From Candidatus Pelagibacter communis (GTDB taxonomy: Bacteria; Pseudomonadota; Alphaproteobacteria; Pelagibacterales; Pelagibacteraceae): a stretch of 64,000 nucleotides of DNA. The stretch lies in assembly GCF_001180225.1 (NCBI RefSeq), contig NZ_CVST01000034.1, positions 124,001-188,000 of the forward strand. Direction: 5' to 3'. The position numbers and the translations under genes are program-made. The notes below the pieces were generated by a model. That model searched no databases and had not been told where the DNA came from. It saw nothing but the letters and a program-made list of their open reading frames with translations. This document shows positions 47,938 to 58,648 of the stretch, piece after piece. Within the stretch, counting starts at the first letter, position 1. Each line of letters opens with the position of its first letter.

Positions 47938-48865
47938 GATCAAAAGCAGCCATTAATTCATTCCATTCTCTTTTAGATAGACCTGAACTCTCAATATCTA
48001 CATCTTCACCTTTAATGAGATTTTGAATTATTACTTTTCCTTTAGCAGAAACCTCTGTTCCTCCTACTCTGTAATCCATAAATGCATCATAAGTTATCGG
48101 TACCCATTTTTTAACTGTATCTAACATTATATCTGCATACACTCTTATTTCATACTGAGCGTGACTGTCAGCTCTCAACCTTAAAAAATTCATTAAATTT
48201 AATAAATCAGTTTTCCAATACCACTGGGTATAAGTATTTAATGTTAGGTTCATTCTAGCAAGTTCTCTTGCTAATCCTTTTTTATTCTCGTCAATTGTTG
48301 AACCATCATATCTTTCATTAAGCATTGTTTCATAATTGTCATAAGTTCTCTCTGCATCACTTTTCAAAAGTTCTAAAACTTCTTCTGCTTGTTTTCCTTC
48401 AAGGACATCTCCTCTTCCTTGTCTATTGCTAGTAGATTGCGCTGCTAAATTTTCTTTAGTTGGTAAATAAAATTCTTTATCTAAAATTGAATATCTTGCG
48501 GAGTATTCATTTACGTTGGCAGTTCTATGTCTGATCCATTGCCTTGCAATAAATATTGGAAGTTTAATATGATATTTTATTTCACACATTTCAAATGGCG
48601 TACTGTGCCAATGTCTCATCAAGTATTTTATTAAACCTTTATCTGTTGAAACTTGCTTTGTCCCTTTTCCATAAGATACTCTTGCTGACTGAACTATAGA
48701 CGTGTCATCACCCATATAATCAACTACTCTTACAAATCCATGATCTAATGCTGGCAGCGCTTCATAGAGTATTTTTTCAAGCTCTGGAGCGGTCACTCTT
48801 TTAGTTTGATTGCTTTGGGATTGCTGGTTTTTTATTTCTTCTGATTGTTCTTTTGTTAATTTCAT
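47918..48865 (-). CDS. thyX: Flavin-dependent thymidylate synthase
   Basis: A 315-residue ThyX that methylates dUMP to dTMP with FAD, NADPH and methylenetetrahydrofolate. The signature RHRx7S is at 112-122 ('[11 protein letters not shown]'). It carries an N-terminal extension of about 20 glutamine/lysine-rich residues. The start ATG 48865 is preferred because the longer frame would run into the tmRNA acceptor piece. It overlaps mrp tail-to-tail by 20 bases. Confidence 0.96.
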   Translation of the reverse strand: MKLTKEQSEEIKNQQSQSNQTKRVTAPELEKILYEALPALDHGFVRVVDYMGDDTSIVQSARVSYGKGTKQVSTDKGLIKYLMRHWHSTPFEMCEIKYHIKLPIFIARQWIRHRTANVNEYSARYSILDKEFYLPTKENLAAQSTSNRQGRGDVLEGKQAEEVLELLKSDAERTYDNYETMLNERYDGSTIDENKKGLARELARMNLTLNTYTQWYWKTDLLNLMNFLRLRADSHAQYEIRVYADIMLDTVKKWVPITYDAFMDYRVGGTEVSAKGKVIIQNLIKGEDVDIESSGLSKREWNELMAAFDLKDKLI

Positions 48866-48873
48866 GATTGTTA

Positions 48874-48901
48874 TTGAATCTGTTGTAATTACTTTTATAT
48901 T
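48874..48901 (+). promoter_or_regulatory. Putative promoter for the split tmRNA gene
   Basis: TTGAAT (48874-48879) and TATATT (48896-48901) are 16 bases apart (TATTAT at 48898-48903 gives 18). Initiation would fall near 48910, just before the first conserved part of the acceptor piece. Confidence 0.4.
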
Positions 48902-48910
48902 ATTAATGTT

Positions 48911-49165
48911 GGATTTCCAACTACGACGATAAACGAATTTCGTAATAACCATTGCGGACGTGGGGGCAGTACCCACCACCTCCACCATTACAACTTACGG
49001 GGGTGAACTAGAATCGACGGGTGACTAAAGGCTATTCTTTCGTTCGGGATTGTTCCACCGTAACGGGCTAATTTATAATTGCTAACGAAAGTTACGCACT
49101 TGCTGCATAATTAACTTAGTTAATTAAGCACGGGGTCCGGGGCACCTGGCAACAGAACGCCCCCT
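48911..49165 (+). ncRNA. ssrA: Transfer-messenger RNA, circularly permuted two-piece (alphaproteobacterial) form
   Basis: tmRNA rescues stalled ribosomes and tags the peptide. The acceptor piece comes first in the gene: T-stem GTGGG/CCCAC (48960-48964, 48972-48976), then CACCTCC and ACCA ending at 48987. An 11-base spacer follows, then the coding piece beginning GGGGGTG (48999-49005) and 'GAATCGACGGG'. GGGGGTG pairs with CACCTCC over seven pairs with G.U at pair 3, the alanine identity element. P2 can form between 49031-49053 and 48932-48950. The tag reading frame 49081-49110 gives ANESYALAA then TAA. The conserved 'CACCTGGCAACAGAA' follows near 49143-49157. The outer ends are approximate. 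The T-loop is GGCAGTA, not the tRNA-like TTCRANT. Confidence 0.93.
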
Positions 49166-49168
49166 ACT

Positions 49169-49375
49169 TTATATTGATGATAAATTAATTTTTTTTGAGT
49201 ATTTTTTTTTAGGTGAATTTTTTATGACTGCTTGTCCGCAACGCATAACACCTCTCTTTTTATCAAATGTCATTTTTGGCTCTCCATATAAAGTCCAACC
49301 ATTTGACAATGCTTCAGTAACACGGTGACAAAATTTTGATGTATCATCGTCTGTAATAAATCTATATCCCTTCAT
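49169..49375 (-). CDS. DUF1737 small protein
   Basis: A 68-residue protein. 'DTSKFCHRVTEALSNGWTLYG' and 'MRCGQAV' match the DUF1737 family (PF08410), which has no assigned function. The C-terminal tail is basic. It converges with the tmRNA gene, its stop lying 3 bases past the tmRNA end, and starts 10 bases after ppdK. Confidence 0.82.
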   Translation of the reverse strand: MKGYRFITDDDTSKFCHRVTEALSNGWTLYGEPKMTFDKKRGVMRCGQAVIKNSPKKKYSKKINLSSI

Positions 49376-49385
49376 AAAATTCTCT

Positions 49386-52046
49386 CTATTTATTTTTTAA
49401 TTCGGCTTGTGCAGCAGCCAATCTTGCTACAGGAACTCTATACGGAGAACAAGAAACGTAATTTAATCCAGCTTTTGAGCAAAATAAAATACTGTTAGGA
49501 TCACCGCCGTGTTCTCCACAAATTCCAAGTTTAATATTTTTATTTTGACTTTTTCCTTTTTCAACAGCTATTTTGATTAAATCTCCAACTCCATCATCGA
49601 TCGAAATAAACGGATCAATTGAAAAAATTTTATTATCTATATAATCATTTAAAAATTTTCCACTATCATCTCTACTTATTCCAAATGTAGTTTGAGTTAA
49701 ATCATTAGTTCCAAAACTAAAAAATTCAGCATGTTTTGCAATATCTTTAGCTTTTATAGCTGCTCTAGGAAGCTCAATCATCGTACCTACCATAAACTCA
49801 ATTTTTAATTTATGCTCTTTTTGAACTTCACTTGCAATCCTAATTACTAAATCTTTCATAATTTTTATTTCTGCTTCAGTAGATACTAATGGGATCATAA
49901 TTTCTGGAAAAGCAGATTTAATTTTTTCTTTTTTGAGCTCTGCTAGAGCTTCAAATATTGCTCTACATTGCATTTCATATATTTCAGGAAAAGATATTCC
50001 AAGTCTACATCCCCTATGACCCAACATGGGATTTTGTTCATGCAATTCATCAATTCTAGATTCTACTTCTTTTACTGGAAGATTAACAATATTTGCAACT
50101 TCATTAATCTCTTTATCTGTTCGAGGCAAAAACTCATGAAGAGGTGGATCTAACAATCTTACTGTAACTGGCAATCCACTCATAATTTTAAATATTTCTA
50201 TAAAATCCTTTTTTTGATGAGGTAAAAGTTTTTTTAATGCAATTAATCTATCTTCTTTAGTCTTTGATAAAATCATTTCCCTTACTGATAAAATTCTTTC
50301 TTCATCAAAAAACATATGTTCTGTTCTGCAAAGACCAATTCCTTCAGCTCCAAAATCTTTTGCTGTTTTAGTATCCTTAGGTGTTTCAGAATTTGTTCTG
50401 ATATTTAATTTTCTAAAACTATCTGCCCAAGTCATTATCTTGGAAAAATCTCCAGATATCTCTGGTTTAACTGTTGCCACACTTCCTGATATAATTCTAC
50501 CAGTTGATCCATCTATAGTAATGATATCGCCTTCTTTAATTTCCATTGAAGATGTTTTAAATGTCTTCATCTCATAATTTATATCAATCTCACTTGAACC
50601 AGATACGCATGGTCTTCCCATGCCCCTTGCAACTACTGCAGCATGACTCGTCATTCCTCCTCTAGCTGTCAAAATTCCTTTTGCAGCATGCATTCCTTGT
50701 ATATCTTCAGGCGAGGTTTCTACTCTTACCAAAATAGTGTCTTGCATCATCGAAGTTAATCTTTCAGCTTCCTCTGAAGTAAATACCACTTTCCCACTTG
50801 CTGCACCTGGTGAAGCAGGTAAACCATTTGCTATTACATTGATTGTACTCTTTTCATCAAGTGTAGGATGCAAAAGTGCATCTAAAGAATTTGGATCAAT
50901 TCTTAATACTGCTTCTTTTTTTGATATTAATTTTTCCTTAACCATATCAACTGCAATCTTTACCGCAGATTTTGCAGTTCTTTTTCCTGATCTAGTTTGA
51001 AGCATCCACAGTTTATTATTCTCAACCGTAAATTCTACATCTTGCATATCTTTGTAATGTTTTTCCAATTTTTTTAAAATTTTTTTTAATTCTTTGAAAA
51101 CTTTTGGCAAAGACTCCTCCATTGAAGGTTCTTCAACTTTAGCATTTTTTCTTGCCTTCTTAGTTATATATTGAGGTGTTCTTGTACCAGCAACAACGTC
51201 CTCGCCTTGTGCATTAATTAAGTACTCACCATATATTTCATTTGATCCATCTGATGGATTTCTTGTAAATACAACTCCAGTAGCACAATCATCACCCATA
51301 TTTCCAAAAACCATTGATTGAACGTTGACTGCTGTTCCCCATTCTGCTGGTATTTGATTTAATTTTCTATAGACTTTTGCTCTATTGCTTTCCCATGATA
51401 AAAATACAGCACTAATTGCACCAAATAATTGTTGAAATACATCTTGAGGAAATTCTTTTTTTGTTTTTTCTTTTACTGTTCTTTTAAAATCTTCAATTAA
51501 ACCATCCCAATCATTTTCATCTAAGTCTGTGTCTAACAAAACACCTTTTGTTAATTTATAATTTTCAATTAATTCTTCAAAATGATAGCTCTCCACACCC
51601 ATCACAACGTTTCCATACATTTGAATAAATCTTCTGTAACTGTCTTTAGCAAATCGCCCATTGGAAGTTTTCAAAGCTAACGCATTTACTGTTTTATCAT
51701 TTAAACCTAAATTAAGAATTGTATCCATCATTCCTGGCATAGATACTCTAGCGCCCGATCTAACAGATAATAACAAAGGATTTTTTAAATCTCCAAATTT
51801 TTTAGAAACATCTTTTTCTATAATTTGTAATTCTTTTTTAATTTGAGAAATTAAATTTTTATTCAATTTTTTCTTATCTTTATAAAAAATCTCACAAACT
51901 TTAGTAGATATTGTAAAACCAGGTGGAACCGGCAAACCCATTCTGCCCATTTCAGAAAGGTTAGCACCTTTTCCACCCAAAAAATTTTTTGGATTTTTAA
52001 TACTTTTAGATTGTTTCGAATTGAAGTTTAATATGAGTTTCGTCAT
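49386..52046 (-). CDS. ppdK: Pyruvate, phosphate dikinase
   Basis: An 886-residue enzyme interconverting pyruvate, ATP and phosphate with PEP, AMP and PPi. The N-terminal domain has 'GGKGANLSEMGRMGLPVPPG'; the central phosphohistidine domain has 'TARGGMTSHAAVVARGMG'; the C-terminal TIM barrel has 'MLGHRGCRLGISFPEIYEMQ' and 'GTNDLTQTTFG'. Full length for the family. Its ATG shares a base with the glyS stop (TAATG). It gives a reversible route between pyruvate and PEP for gluconeogenesis. Confidence 0.97.
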   Translation of the reverse strand: MTKLILNFNSKQSKSIKNPKNFLGGKGANLSEMGRMGLPVPPGFTISTKVCEIFYKDKKKLNKNLISQIKKELQIIEKDVSKKFGDLKNPLLLSVRSGARVSMPGMMDTILNLGLNDKTVNALALKTSNGRFAKDSYRRFIQMYGNVVMGVESYHFEELIENYKLTKGVLLDTDLDENDWDGLIEDFKRTVKEKTKKEFPQDVFQQLFGAISAVFLSWESNRAKVYRKLNQIPAEWGTAVNVQSMVFGNMGDDCATGVVFTRNPSDGSNEIYGEYLINAQGEDVVAGTRTPQYITKKARKNAKVEEPSMEESLPKVFKELKKILKKLEKHYKDMQDVEFTVENNKLWMLQTRSGKRTAKSAVKIAVDMVKEKLISKKEAVLRIDPNSLDALLHPTLDEKSTINVIANGLPASPGAASGKVVFTSEEAERLTSMMQDTILVRVETSPEDIQGMHAAKGILTARGGMTSHAAVVARGMGRPCVSGSSEIDINYEMKTFKTSSMEIKEGDIITIDGSTGRIISGSVATVKPEISGDFSKIMTWADSFRKLNIRTNSETPKDTKTAKDFGAEGIGLCRTEHMFFDEERILSVREMILSKTKEDRLIALKKLLPHQKKDFIEIFKIMSGLPVTVRLLDPPLHEFLPRTDKEINEVANIVNLPVKEVESRIDELHEQNPMLGHRGCRLGISFPEIYEMQCRAIFEALAELKKEKIKSAFPEIMIPLVSTEAEIKIMKDLVIRIASEVQKEHKLKIEFMVGTMIELPRAAIKAKDIAKHAEFFSFGTNDLTQTTFGISRDDSGKFLNDYIDNKIFSIDPFISIDDGVGDLIKIAVEKGKSQNKNIKLGICGEHGGDPNSILFCSKAGLNYVSCSPYRVPVARLAAAQAELKNK

Positions 52047-54112
52047 TAGCTAGACTCGATTAAAGAAAAGTTAACATAATTGTCGAATGTTTTACACATC
52101 ATTTGAATTAGTTCTAGCCTATTTTTTTTAATTACCAGATCATCCTCATTCACAATTACATTATCAAAAAAATCAAATACCTCTCTTTTAATATTTGCTA
52201 AATTGTCCAATGTTTGAACAAAATTTTCATCATTATTAATACTAGAAAAATATTTCCTCAATTCATTAATTTTTTTAAATAAATTCTTTTCAAGCTCAGT
52301 TTTAAAAATACCAGGGTCAGTTGTATTAGATAATTCGATTTTATCTTTTTTTAACTCACTTTCTAGAATATTTGATGCTCTTTTATAACTTGCAATAATA
52401 TCTATTCCGTTTTGTTTATTTATTACTTTATTTAAATTTTTTGCTTTATTAAAAATAATTACAGATTGATCTAAGTTATAAGAACTTATTGAAGCTTGTA
52501 TTATATCGTTTCGGATATTTTCTTCCTTCATATAATATTTCAATCTCTCTAATAAAAAATCTAGTAATTCTTTTTGTAAAGATTTATTCTCAAATTCAAA
52601 TCCTTGATCCTGATACAAACTTGAAGAATAATTTATTAAATCTCTAATTTTAAAATCTTTTTTATTTTCAATCAGAATTCTAACAACCCCTAATGCTAAT
52701 CTTCTTAAAGCAAAAGGATCCTTGGAACTTGTTGGTTTTTGGTTTACACCAAAAAATCCAACTAAAGTATCAATCTTGTCAGCTAAGGATAAAGCAATGC
52801 TATAAGGTTTTTTTGGAATTTTTGTTCCAGATCCAACGGGTAAATATTGCTCACTAACAGCAAGTGATATTTCTTTATCAAAACCTTGCTCATTTGCAAA
52901 ATAACCTCCCATAATTCCTTGAAGTTCTGGAAATTCACCAACCAATTCGGATAACAAGTCTACTTTACTTATAGATGCTGATAATTCCACTTTTTCTTTG
53001 CTAATTAATAACTCATCAGAAATATTAGCACCAAGCTTTCTCATTCTTTGAGCTTTATCAAAATAATTTCCAAGACCTTTGAAGTAATTCATTAATTTTA
53101 AATCAGAAATTTTTTTGACCATGTTTTGAGCTTTATCTTTCTGCCAGAAAAATTCTGCATCACTTAATCTTGCTTCAACTACTCTTTCATTTCCTAGTTT
53201 AATTAATCCTTTTTTATCTTTATTGTTTGCTACTACCAAAAATTGATTTGTAATATTTCCTTTTTTATCAAAAGTAGGAAAATACTTTTGGTGATATTGC
53301 ATGGTTAGTATTAAAATCTCTTTAGGTATATTTAAAAATTTTTTATCAAATTCACAAACAATTACGTTAGGTTGGTCAGTTAAATCGACTACTTCTTGAA
53401 GAAGCTTAGGATTGCTATCAATATTTATATTTCTTTTTTTTAAAATAATATCGAATTTTTTTTCTATTAAATCTTTTCTCTCAACGTGATCGATAAGTAT
53501 ATCCATTTTTTTAAAAAAATTTTTATATGTTTTAAAGTCTGAAAATAGTTTTTTCTTTTCTTCAAATTCTTTATCTATAAATGTCGAGTTAGATGAAATT
53601 AAATGATGAAATTTAAAATTTAGTTTTTTTTTATCAAAGATGGATAAAATAGATTTTAATGGCCTACCCCATAATAGTTCATAATTTGACCATTTCATTG
53701 ACTTTTTCCATTGAATTTTATTCAGTATTTGAGGTATGGCTCCTTCTAATAATGTATGAGTATCTAATTTTTTTGATCTAGTTTTATAAAAATAGAACTC
53801 ACCTTTATCTGTTTTTTTTACAAACAACTCTTTTTTTGAAACGCCATTTGATCTAGCAAATCCCTCCAACGCAGCATCTGGAGACTTTGTATTCGGACCT
53901 TTTATTTCCTCAGATTTTAAAACTATCTTCTTTTCAACTCCCTCAAACAAAATTAATAACCTATTGGGTGTCGAGTAAGATGAACTTTTTTTAAATTTAA
54001 TAGATTTTTCTAAAAAAAATTCATTAAAACTTTTTAGTAGATTTTCTCTTAAATTCTTTTGTAAATTTGAAGGTATTTCCTCACTAAACAATTCTAAAAA
54101 AAATTCAGACAT
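52046..54112 (-). CDS. glyS: Glycyl-tRNA synthetase beta subunit
   Basis: A 688-residue beta subunit of the tetrameric bacterial enzyme, starting with the typical '[15 protein letters not shown]'. It contributes tRNA and anticodon recognition while the alpha subunit carries catalysis. 'ADKIDTLVGFFGVNQKPTSSKDPFALRR' lies in the HD-like domain near residue 460, a strong marker of GlyS. Overlaps glyQ and ppdK by one base each. Confidence 0.96.
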   Translation of the reverse strand: MSEFFLELFSEEIPSNLQKNLRENLLKSFNEFFLEKSIKFKKSSSYSTPNRLLILFEGVEKKIVLKSEEIKGPNTKSPDAALEGFARSNGVSKKELFVKKTDKGEFYFYKTRSKKLDTHTLLEGAIPQILNKIQWKKSMKWSNYELLWGRPLKSILSIFDKKKLNFKFHHLISSNSTFIDKEFEEKKKLFSDFKTYKNFFKKMDILIDHVERKDLIEKKFDIILKKRNINIDSNPKLLQEVVDLTDQPNVIVCEFDKKFLNIPKEILILTMQYHQKYFPTFDKKGNITNQFLVVANNKDKKGLIKLGNERVVEARLSDAEFFWQKDKAQNMVKKISDLKLMNYFKGLGNYFDKAQRMRKLGANISDELLISKEKVELSASISKVDLLSELVGEFPELQGIMGGYFANEQGFDKEISLAVSEQYLPVGSGTKIPKKPYSIALSLADKIDTLVGFFGVNQKPTSSKDPFALRRLALGVVRILIENKKDFKIRDLINYSSSLYQDQGFEFENKSLQKELLDFLLERLKYYMKEENIRNDIIQASISSYNLDQSVIIFNKAKNLNKVINKQNGIDIIASYKRASNILESELKKDKIELSNTTDPGIFKTELEKNLFKKINELRKYFSSINNDENFVQTLDNLANIKREVFDFFDNVIVNEDDLVIKKNRLELIQMMCKTFDNYVNFSLIESS

Positions 54113-54984
54113 TATTTTTGACTATCTAACCAAATACTAGCAGCTGCTTTTGTAATATCTCTTATTCTTGCAATATATCCTGCTCTTTGAGCAACGCTAA
54201 TTGCTCCACGTGCATCTAATATATTAAATACATGACTTGCCTTTAAACATTGATCATAAGCAGGTAAAGAAATTTTTTTTTCAACTAATGACTTTGCTTC
54301 CAACTCGTGCATATCAAACATTTTAAAAAGTGATTCTACATTCGCATGTTCAAAATTATATGCCGAAAATTCTCTCTCAGCTTGATGAAATACTTCTTTA
54401 TATTTTACACCATCATCATTCCATAACAGATCGTAGACATTTTTTTGCTGCTGAATAAACATACATATTCTTTCTAATCCATATGTAATTTCTACAGAAA
54501 CTGGTTTGCATTCAAATCCTGCCATCTGTTGAAAATAAGTAAATTGAGTAATTTCCATGCCATCACACCATACCTCCCAACCAAGACCAGCAGCTCCCAA
54601 TGTTGGACTTTCCCAGTCGTCTTCTACAAATCTAATGTCATGATCTGAATGATCAATTCCTATAGATGATAAACTATTGAGGTAAAGTTTTTTAATATTT
54701 TCAGGCGAAGGTTTTATAAGAACTTGAAATTGATAATAATGTTGAAGTCTATTTGGATTGTCTCCATACCTTCCATCTGTGGGTCTTCTTGATGGCTGCA
54801 CATATGCTGTCTTCCAAGGTTTAGCCCCTAATGACCTCAATGTAGTTGCTGGATGAAATGTGCCTGCTCCTACTTCCATGTCATAAGGTTGGAGAACTAA
54901 ACATCCCTTTTTGCTCCAAAACTTTTGAAGATTTAAAATTGTATCTTGAAAAGTAAGAATTTTCTCTTTTGATTTAGAAACCAT
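54112..54984 (-). CDS. glyQ: Glycyl-tRNA synthetase alpha subunit
   Basis: A 290-residue class II synthetase catalytic subunit. '[18 protein letters not shown]', '[15 protein letters not shown]' and '[11 protein letters not shown]' are unmistakable. Start ATG 54984 ('[14 protein letters not shown]') gives normal length and overlaps the end of the S49 peptidase gene by 11 bases; an ATG at 55008 is the nearest alternative. Next to glyS, with 1-base overlap. Confidence 0.95.
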   Translation of the reverse strand: MVSKSKEKILTFQDTILNLQKFWSKKGCLVLQPYDMEVGAGTFHPATTLRSLGAKPWKTAYVQPSRRPTDGRYGDNPNRLQHYYQFQVLIKPSPENIKKLYLNSLSSIGIDHSDHDIRFVEDDWESPTLGAAGLGWEVWCDGMEITQFTYFQQMAGFECKPVSVEITYGLERICMFIQQQKNVYDLLWNDDGVKYKEVFHQAEREFSAYNFEHANVESLFKMFDMHELEAKSLVEKKISLPAYDQCLKASHVFNILDARGAISVAQRAGYIARIRDITKAAASIWLDSQK

Positions 54985-55777
54985 ATCTTTGCCAGATTGA
55001 TCTTTCATCCAAAATATTTGCAAATTGGTCAATATGATTTGAAGATGAAAGTTTTTGACTTAACCACCCTTTTGTTTTTTCAAATTTTTTAATTACAACA
55101 TCTTCACCAAACTTTTCTTTTAAGATTTCATGTGCATCTCCTATGTCATCTATTAATCCTAATTTTTTAGCTCTTGAACCTGACCAAAATTCACCAGAAA
55201 ATAATTCTACTTCTGTTTTATTTAATTTTGCTCCACGACTTTTTTCAACAACATTTATGAAATCTTGATGTAAATCTAATTGGATATTTTTAAGTCTTTG
55301 AATATCTTCTTCCTTTTCTTCCATAAAAGGATCAAGTGTGCTCTTATTCTTTCCAGCTGTGTGAACTCTTCTCTCAACACCTATTTTCTTGATTAATTCA
55401 GTAAAACCAAATGATGAATATATAACCCCAATAGACCCAATAATTGAACTTGAATTTGCATAAATTTCATCTCCAGCACATGAGATGAGATATCCCCCAG
55501 AAGCAGCAACATCCTCTGCAAAAAAAATAACTTTCTTATTACTTTTTTTAGCTTGCTGACGAATAAAACTATAAATTAAATGTGACTGTACAGGTGAGCC
55601 TCCTGGAGAATTGATTGATATTGCTACTGCAGCAGCTTTTTTCAGTGAAAAAGCTTTTTTAATAATTTCTTCCTGTCCTGCAAAATCAATACCTTGCTTA
55701 AACTTACCAGCATTACCAATGACGCCATTTAATTTAATATGTGAAACAATTTTTTTCTTTTTTAAAAAGGAGAACAT
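54974..55777 (-). CDS. S49-family (SppA-like) serine peptidase
   Basis: A 267-residue peptidase of the SppA/SohB group. The nucleophile is S93 in 'DVAASGGY' and the general base is K143 or K145 in '[12 protein letters not shown]'. 'INSPGGSP' shapes the oxyanion site. It corresponds to one half of E. coli SppA. No clear N-terminal transmembrane segment is visible, only the polybasic 'MFSFLKKKK', so peripheral or cytoplasmic location is likely. It degrades leftover signal peptides or other small peptides in related systems. Confidence 0.9.
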   Translation of the reverse strand: MFSFLKKKKIVSHIKLNGVIGNAGKFKQGIDFAGQEEIIKKAFSLKKAAAVAISINSPGGSPVQSHLIYSFIRQQAKKSNKKVIFFAEDVAASGGYLISCAGDEIYANSSSIIGSIGVIYSSFGFTELIKKIGVERRVHTAGKNKSTLDPFMEEKEEDIQRLKNIQLDLHQDFINVVEKSRGAKLNKTEVELFSGEFWSGSRAKKLGLIDDIGDAHEILKEKFGEDVVIKKFEKTKGWLSQKLSSSNHIDQFANILDERSIWQRYGF

Positions 55778-55891
55778 ATTTATCTCTTACAGAATATTTA
55801 GTTGATTATAAAGACTACTTATAATTGAAGAAATAGGTGCGTCAAATGATAAGTAATAAATATAGCTTATTTATATTAATTTAAAATTAAT

Positions 55892-56905
55892 ATGGGAACT
55901 GTAGTACAACTTAAAAACCAGATAAATAATTCATATTTCCAATTGAGGGACTCTGTTGAAGAAAAACTAGCTTTGACTGAAGAAAGAATAAAATCCAAAT
56001 TAACTAGTGATGTTCAATTAGTTCAAAAAATGACTAATTATCATATAGAAACTGGTGGCAAAAGACTTAGGGCTTTATTAACATTGGGAAGTGCTAAGTT
56101 ATGTGGTTACTCAAAAGGTTCAAGAGACGTAAATTTAGCAGCTTGTGTAGAACTTATTCACAGTGCAACTTTGATGCATGATGATGTTATCGATGAAGGT
56201 GAGATTAGAAGAGGTAAAGAAACTTTAAATAAAATTTGGAATAATCATTCCTCGGTTTTAATTGGAGATTATCTCTTAAGCAGATGTTTTGAGATGATGG
56301 TGGAAGATGGAAACTTAGAGGTATTAAAATTATTATCATCAACTTCATCTAAAATTGCCCAGGGAGAAGTATTACAACTACAACATAATAATGAAGTTGA
56401 TATGCTTGAAGAAACATATCTAAAAATTATCTCTGCCAAAACTGCAGAACTATTTGCTGCTTCAACAAAAGTAGGTGCAATTTTAGCTGATGTAGAAAAT
56501 AAAGAAAAAGATGCACTAGAATTTTATGGAAGGAACTTAGGGTTAACTTTTCAAATTGCAGATGACACGTTAGATTATAATTCTGAATTAAAGTTATTTG
56601 GAAAAAAAATAGGAAAAGATTTTTTTGAAGGAAAGGTGACTTTACCAATAATCTTGCTTTACCAAAAATTAGAAAACAATGAAAAAAATAAGCTTAAGGA
56701 AGTATTTAACAAAAAAGAGAGAACAAAAGAAGATTTTAATAATATTATATCTTTAATTAATAAATATAAGATTATAAATGAATGCTACCAAAAAGCTCAG
56801 CACTATATTAATTTAGCATCAAATTCTTTAAGCGTGTTCAAGGATACTAAAGAAAAAGAAATTCTTAAAAAACTTACATCTTTTAGTTTAGCAAGAAATT
56901 TTTAA
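55892..56905 (+). CDS. ispB: Long-chain trans-polyprenyl diphosphate synthase (IspB-like)
   Basis: A 337-residue prenyl synthase making the ubiquinone side chain from FPP and IPP. The two Asp-rich motifs are D97-D98-V-I-D101 ('HDDVIDEG') and D224-D225-T-L-D228 ('QIADDTLDY'). Small residues before the first motif ('SATLMHDD') suit a long product. Start ATG 55892 lacks an evident Shine-Dalgarno. Tail-to-tail 4-base overlap with pdxH. The exact chain length (octa- or decaprenyl) cannot be told. Confidence 0.88.
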   Translation: MGTVVQLKNQINNSYFQLRDSVEEKLALTEERIKSKLTSDVQLVQKMTNYHIETGGKRLRALLTLGSAKLCGYSKGSRDVNLAACVELIHSATLMHDDVIDEGEIRRGKETLNKIWNNHSSVLIGDYLLSRCFEMMVEDGNLEVLKLLSSTSSKIAQGEVLQLQHNNEVDMLEETYLKIISAKTAELFAASTKVGAILADVENKEKDALEFYGRNLGLTFQIADDTLDYNSELKLFGKKIGKDFFEGKVTLPIILLYQKLENNEKNKLKEVFNKKERTKEDFNNIISLINKYKIINECYQKAQHYINLASNSLSVFKDTKEKEILKKLTSFSLARNF

Positions 56906-57528
56906 GGACTTAATAAAGACTTATTCCATAATCCATTCTGGCTTTTTGTATATAGCAATCTTTCATGAATTCTATTTTCTCCATCTAACCAAAACTCTAT
57001 ATTTTGTGGATTTAAATTCCATCCAGACCAGTGTTTTGGTCTAGGAACTTTTGTTTTATCAGAATATTTATTTTTATATACCTTAATTGAATTTATTAAT
57101 TCATCTCTGTTTTTTAATTCTTGGCTCTGATTTGATGCCCATGCACCAATTCTACTTTCATATGCTCTCGAGGAATAATATTCATCTGCAACATCATCAG
57201 AAACTAATGATACAGTTCCAGTAATTCTGACTTGTCTTAAAAGACTTTTCCAATGAAAACACATTGAAGCGTTAGGATTTTCCTTTAGTTCATTACCTTT
57301 TCGACTATTTAAATTAGTGTAGAAAACAAATCCATCTTTACTAAAACCCTTAAGGAGCACCATTCTGACGGATGGAACATTATTTTTAGTTGAAGTTGCT
57401 AACGCAACCGCATTTGGATCATTTAGTTCAGTCTGTTTGGCTTTTTCCATCCATATTTCAAACAGCTTAATTGGGTCATCTAAATTTAAAAAGCAGCTGT
57501 TGATACCAAGTTGGTTTTTTTCATTCAT
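56902..57528 (-). CDS. pdxH: Pyridoxamine/pyridoxine 5'-phosphate oxidase
   Basis: A 208-residue FMN enzyme completing pyridoxal phosphate synthesis or salvage. 'NAVALATSTKNNVPSVRMVLLKGF' is the FMN-binding N-terminal strand region, and 'WSGWNLNPQNIEFW' with 'RIHERLLY' are C-terminal signatures. Diverges from aroC with a 33-base gap. Confidence 0.95.
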   Translation of the reverse strand: MNEKNQLGINSCFLNLDDPIKLFEIWMEKAKQTELNDPNAVALATSTKNNVPSVRMVLLKGFSKDGFVFYTNLNSRKGNELKENPNASMCFHWKSLLRQVRITGTVSLVSDDVADEYYSSRAYESRIGAWASNQSQELKNRDELINSIKVYKNKYSDKTKVPRPKHWSGWNLNPQNIEFWLDGENRIHERLLYTKSQNGLWNKSLLSP

Positions 57529-57561
57529 AATTTAAACAAAATAATCTATATAATATAAATA

Positions 57562-58644
57562 ATGTCATTTAACACTTTTGGAAAGCTATTTCGTTTCACA
57601 ACTTGGGGTGAATCTCACGGTCCTGCTATTGGCTGCATAGTTGACGGTTGTCCTCCAAACATACATCTAGATGAAAAAGATATTCAATTAGAATTAGATA
57701 AAAGAAAACCTGGACAATCAAAATTTACCACACAAAGAAAGGAAGATGATAAAGTCCAAATACTTTCAGGTGTATTTGAAGGAAAAACTACTGGCACACC
57801 AATTTCTTTAATTATCTATAATAAAGACATGAAATCTAAAGATTATGGAAATATAAAAGATAAATTCAGACCAGGTCATGCGGACTTTACCTATTTCAAA
57901 AAGTACGGAATTAGAGATTACAGAGGTGGAGGAAGATCTTCAGCTAGAGAGACGGCATCAAGAGTTGCGGCTGGTGCTATAGCTAAACTAGTACTCCAAA
58001 AAAAATTAGGAAAAAAATTTAAAGTTATAGGTGCTGTAACTCAATTAGGAATCTTAGGATGTGATACGTCACAATGGAATGATAAAATTATTTCAAAAAA
58101 TCCATTCTTTTGTCCAGATAAGTCCATGATTAAATTATGGGAAAAATATTTACTTGGTGTAAGAAAATCAGGGTCATCATGTGGTGCTGTAATAGAGGTT
58201 AGAGCAAGAGGTATTCCTGAAGGTCTTGGTGCGCCTATTTATTCAAAATTAGATTCTGATATCGCATCAGCGTTTATGAGTATTAATGCAGTTAAAGGAG
58301 TAAATGTTGGTGCTGGAATGAATTCTGCACAACTAAGTGGCGAGCAAAACTCTGACGAAATATCATTAAAAAATAATAAATTAAAATTTAACTCTAATAA
58401 TGCAGGCGGGATCTTAGGCGGAATTTCTTCTGGGCAAGAAATAATAGCATCATTTGCAGTTAAGCCTACATCTTCAATTTTAACTACAAGAAAAACTATT
58501 AATAAATTCGGAAAAAATACCACAATATCAGTTAAAGGGAGACATGACCCTTGCGTAGGAATAAGAGCTGTTCCAGTTGGAGAAGCTATGATGAATTGTG
58601 TTTTATTAGACCACTACCTAATGAATCAGGCTCAGTGCGGATAA
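57562..58644 (+). CDS. aroC: Chorismate synthase
   Basis: A 360-residue enzyme converting EPSP to chorismate with reduced FMN. '[16 protein letters not shown]' near residue 13, '[14 protein letters not shown]' and '[17 protein letters not shown]' are the three standard signatures. '[14 protein letters not shown]' lies near the C-terminus. Normal length. Followed after 4 bases by the convergent dxs stop. Confidence 0.97.
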   Translation: MSFNTFGKLFRFTTWGESHGPAIGCIVDGCPPNIHLDEKDIQLELDKRKPGQSKFTTQRKEDDKVQILSGVFEGKTTGTPISLIIYNKDMKSKDYGNIKDKFRPGHADFTYFKKYGIRDYRGGGRSSARETASRVAAGAIAKLVLQKKLGKKFKVIGAVTQLGILGCDTSQWNDKIISKNPFFCPDKSMIKLWEKYLLGVRKSGSSCGAVIEVRARGIPEGLGAPIYSKLDSDIASAFMSINAVKGVNVGAGMNSAQLSGEQNSDEISLKNNKLKFNSNNAGGILGGISSGQEIIASFAVKPTSSILTTRKTINKFGKNTTISVKGRHDPCVGIRAVPVGEAMMNCVLLDHYLMNQAQCG

Positions 58645-58648
58645 ATAA

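Noticed and set aside
48866..48988. N-terminal extension of thyX on the - strand
   Set aside because: It covers the tmRNA acceptor piece and its promoter; ATG 48865 gives a normal ThyX.
54985..55032. Longer glyQ start
   Set aside because: Adds residues not found in GlyQ and lies inside the S49 peptidase gene; ATG 54984 is more consistent with family length.
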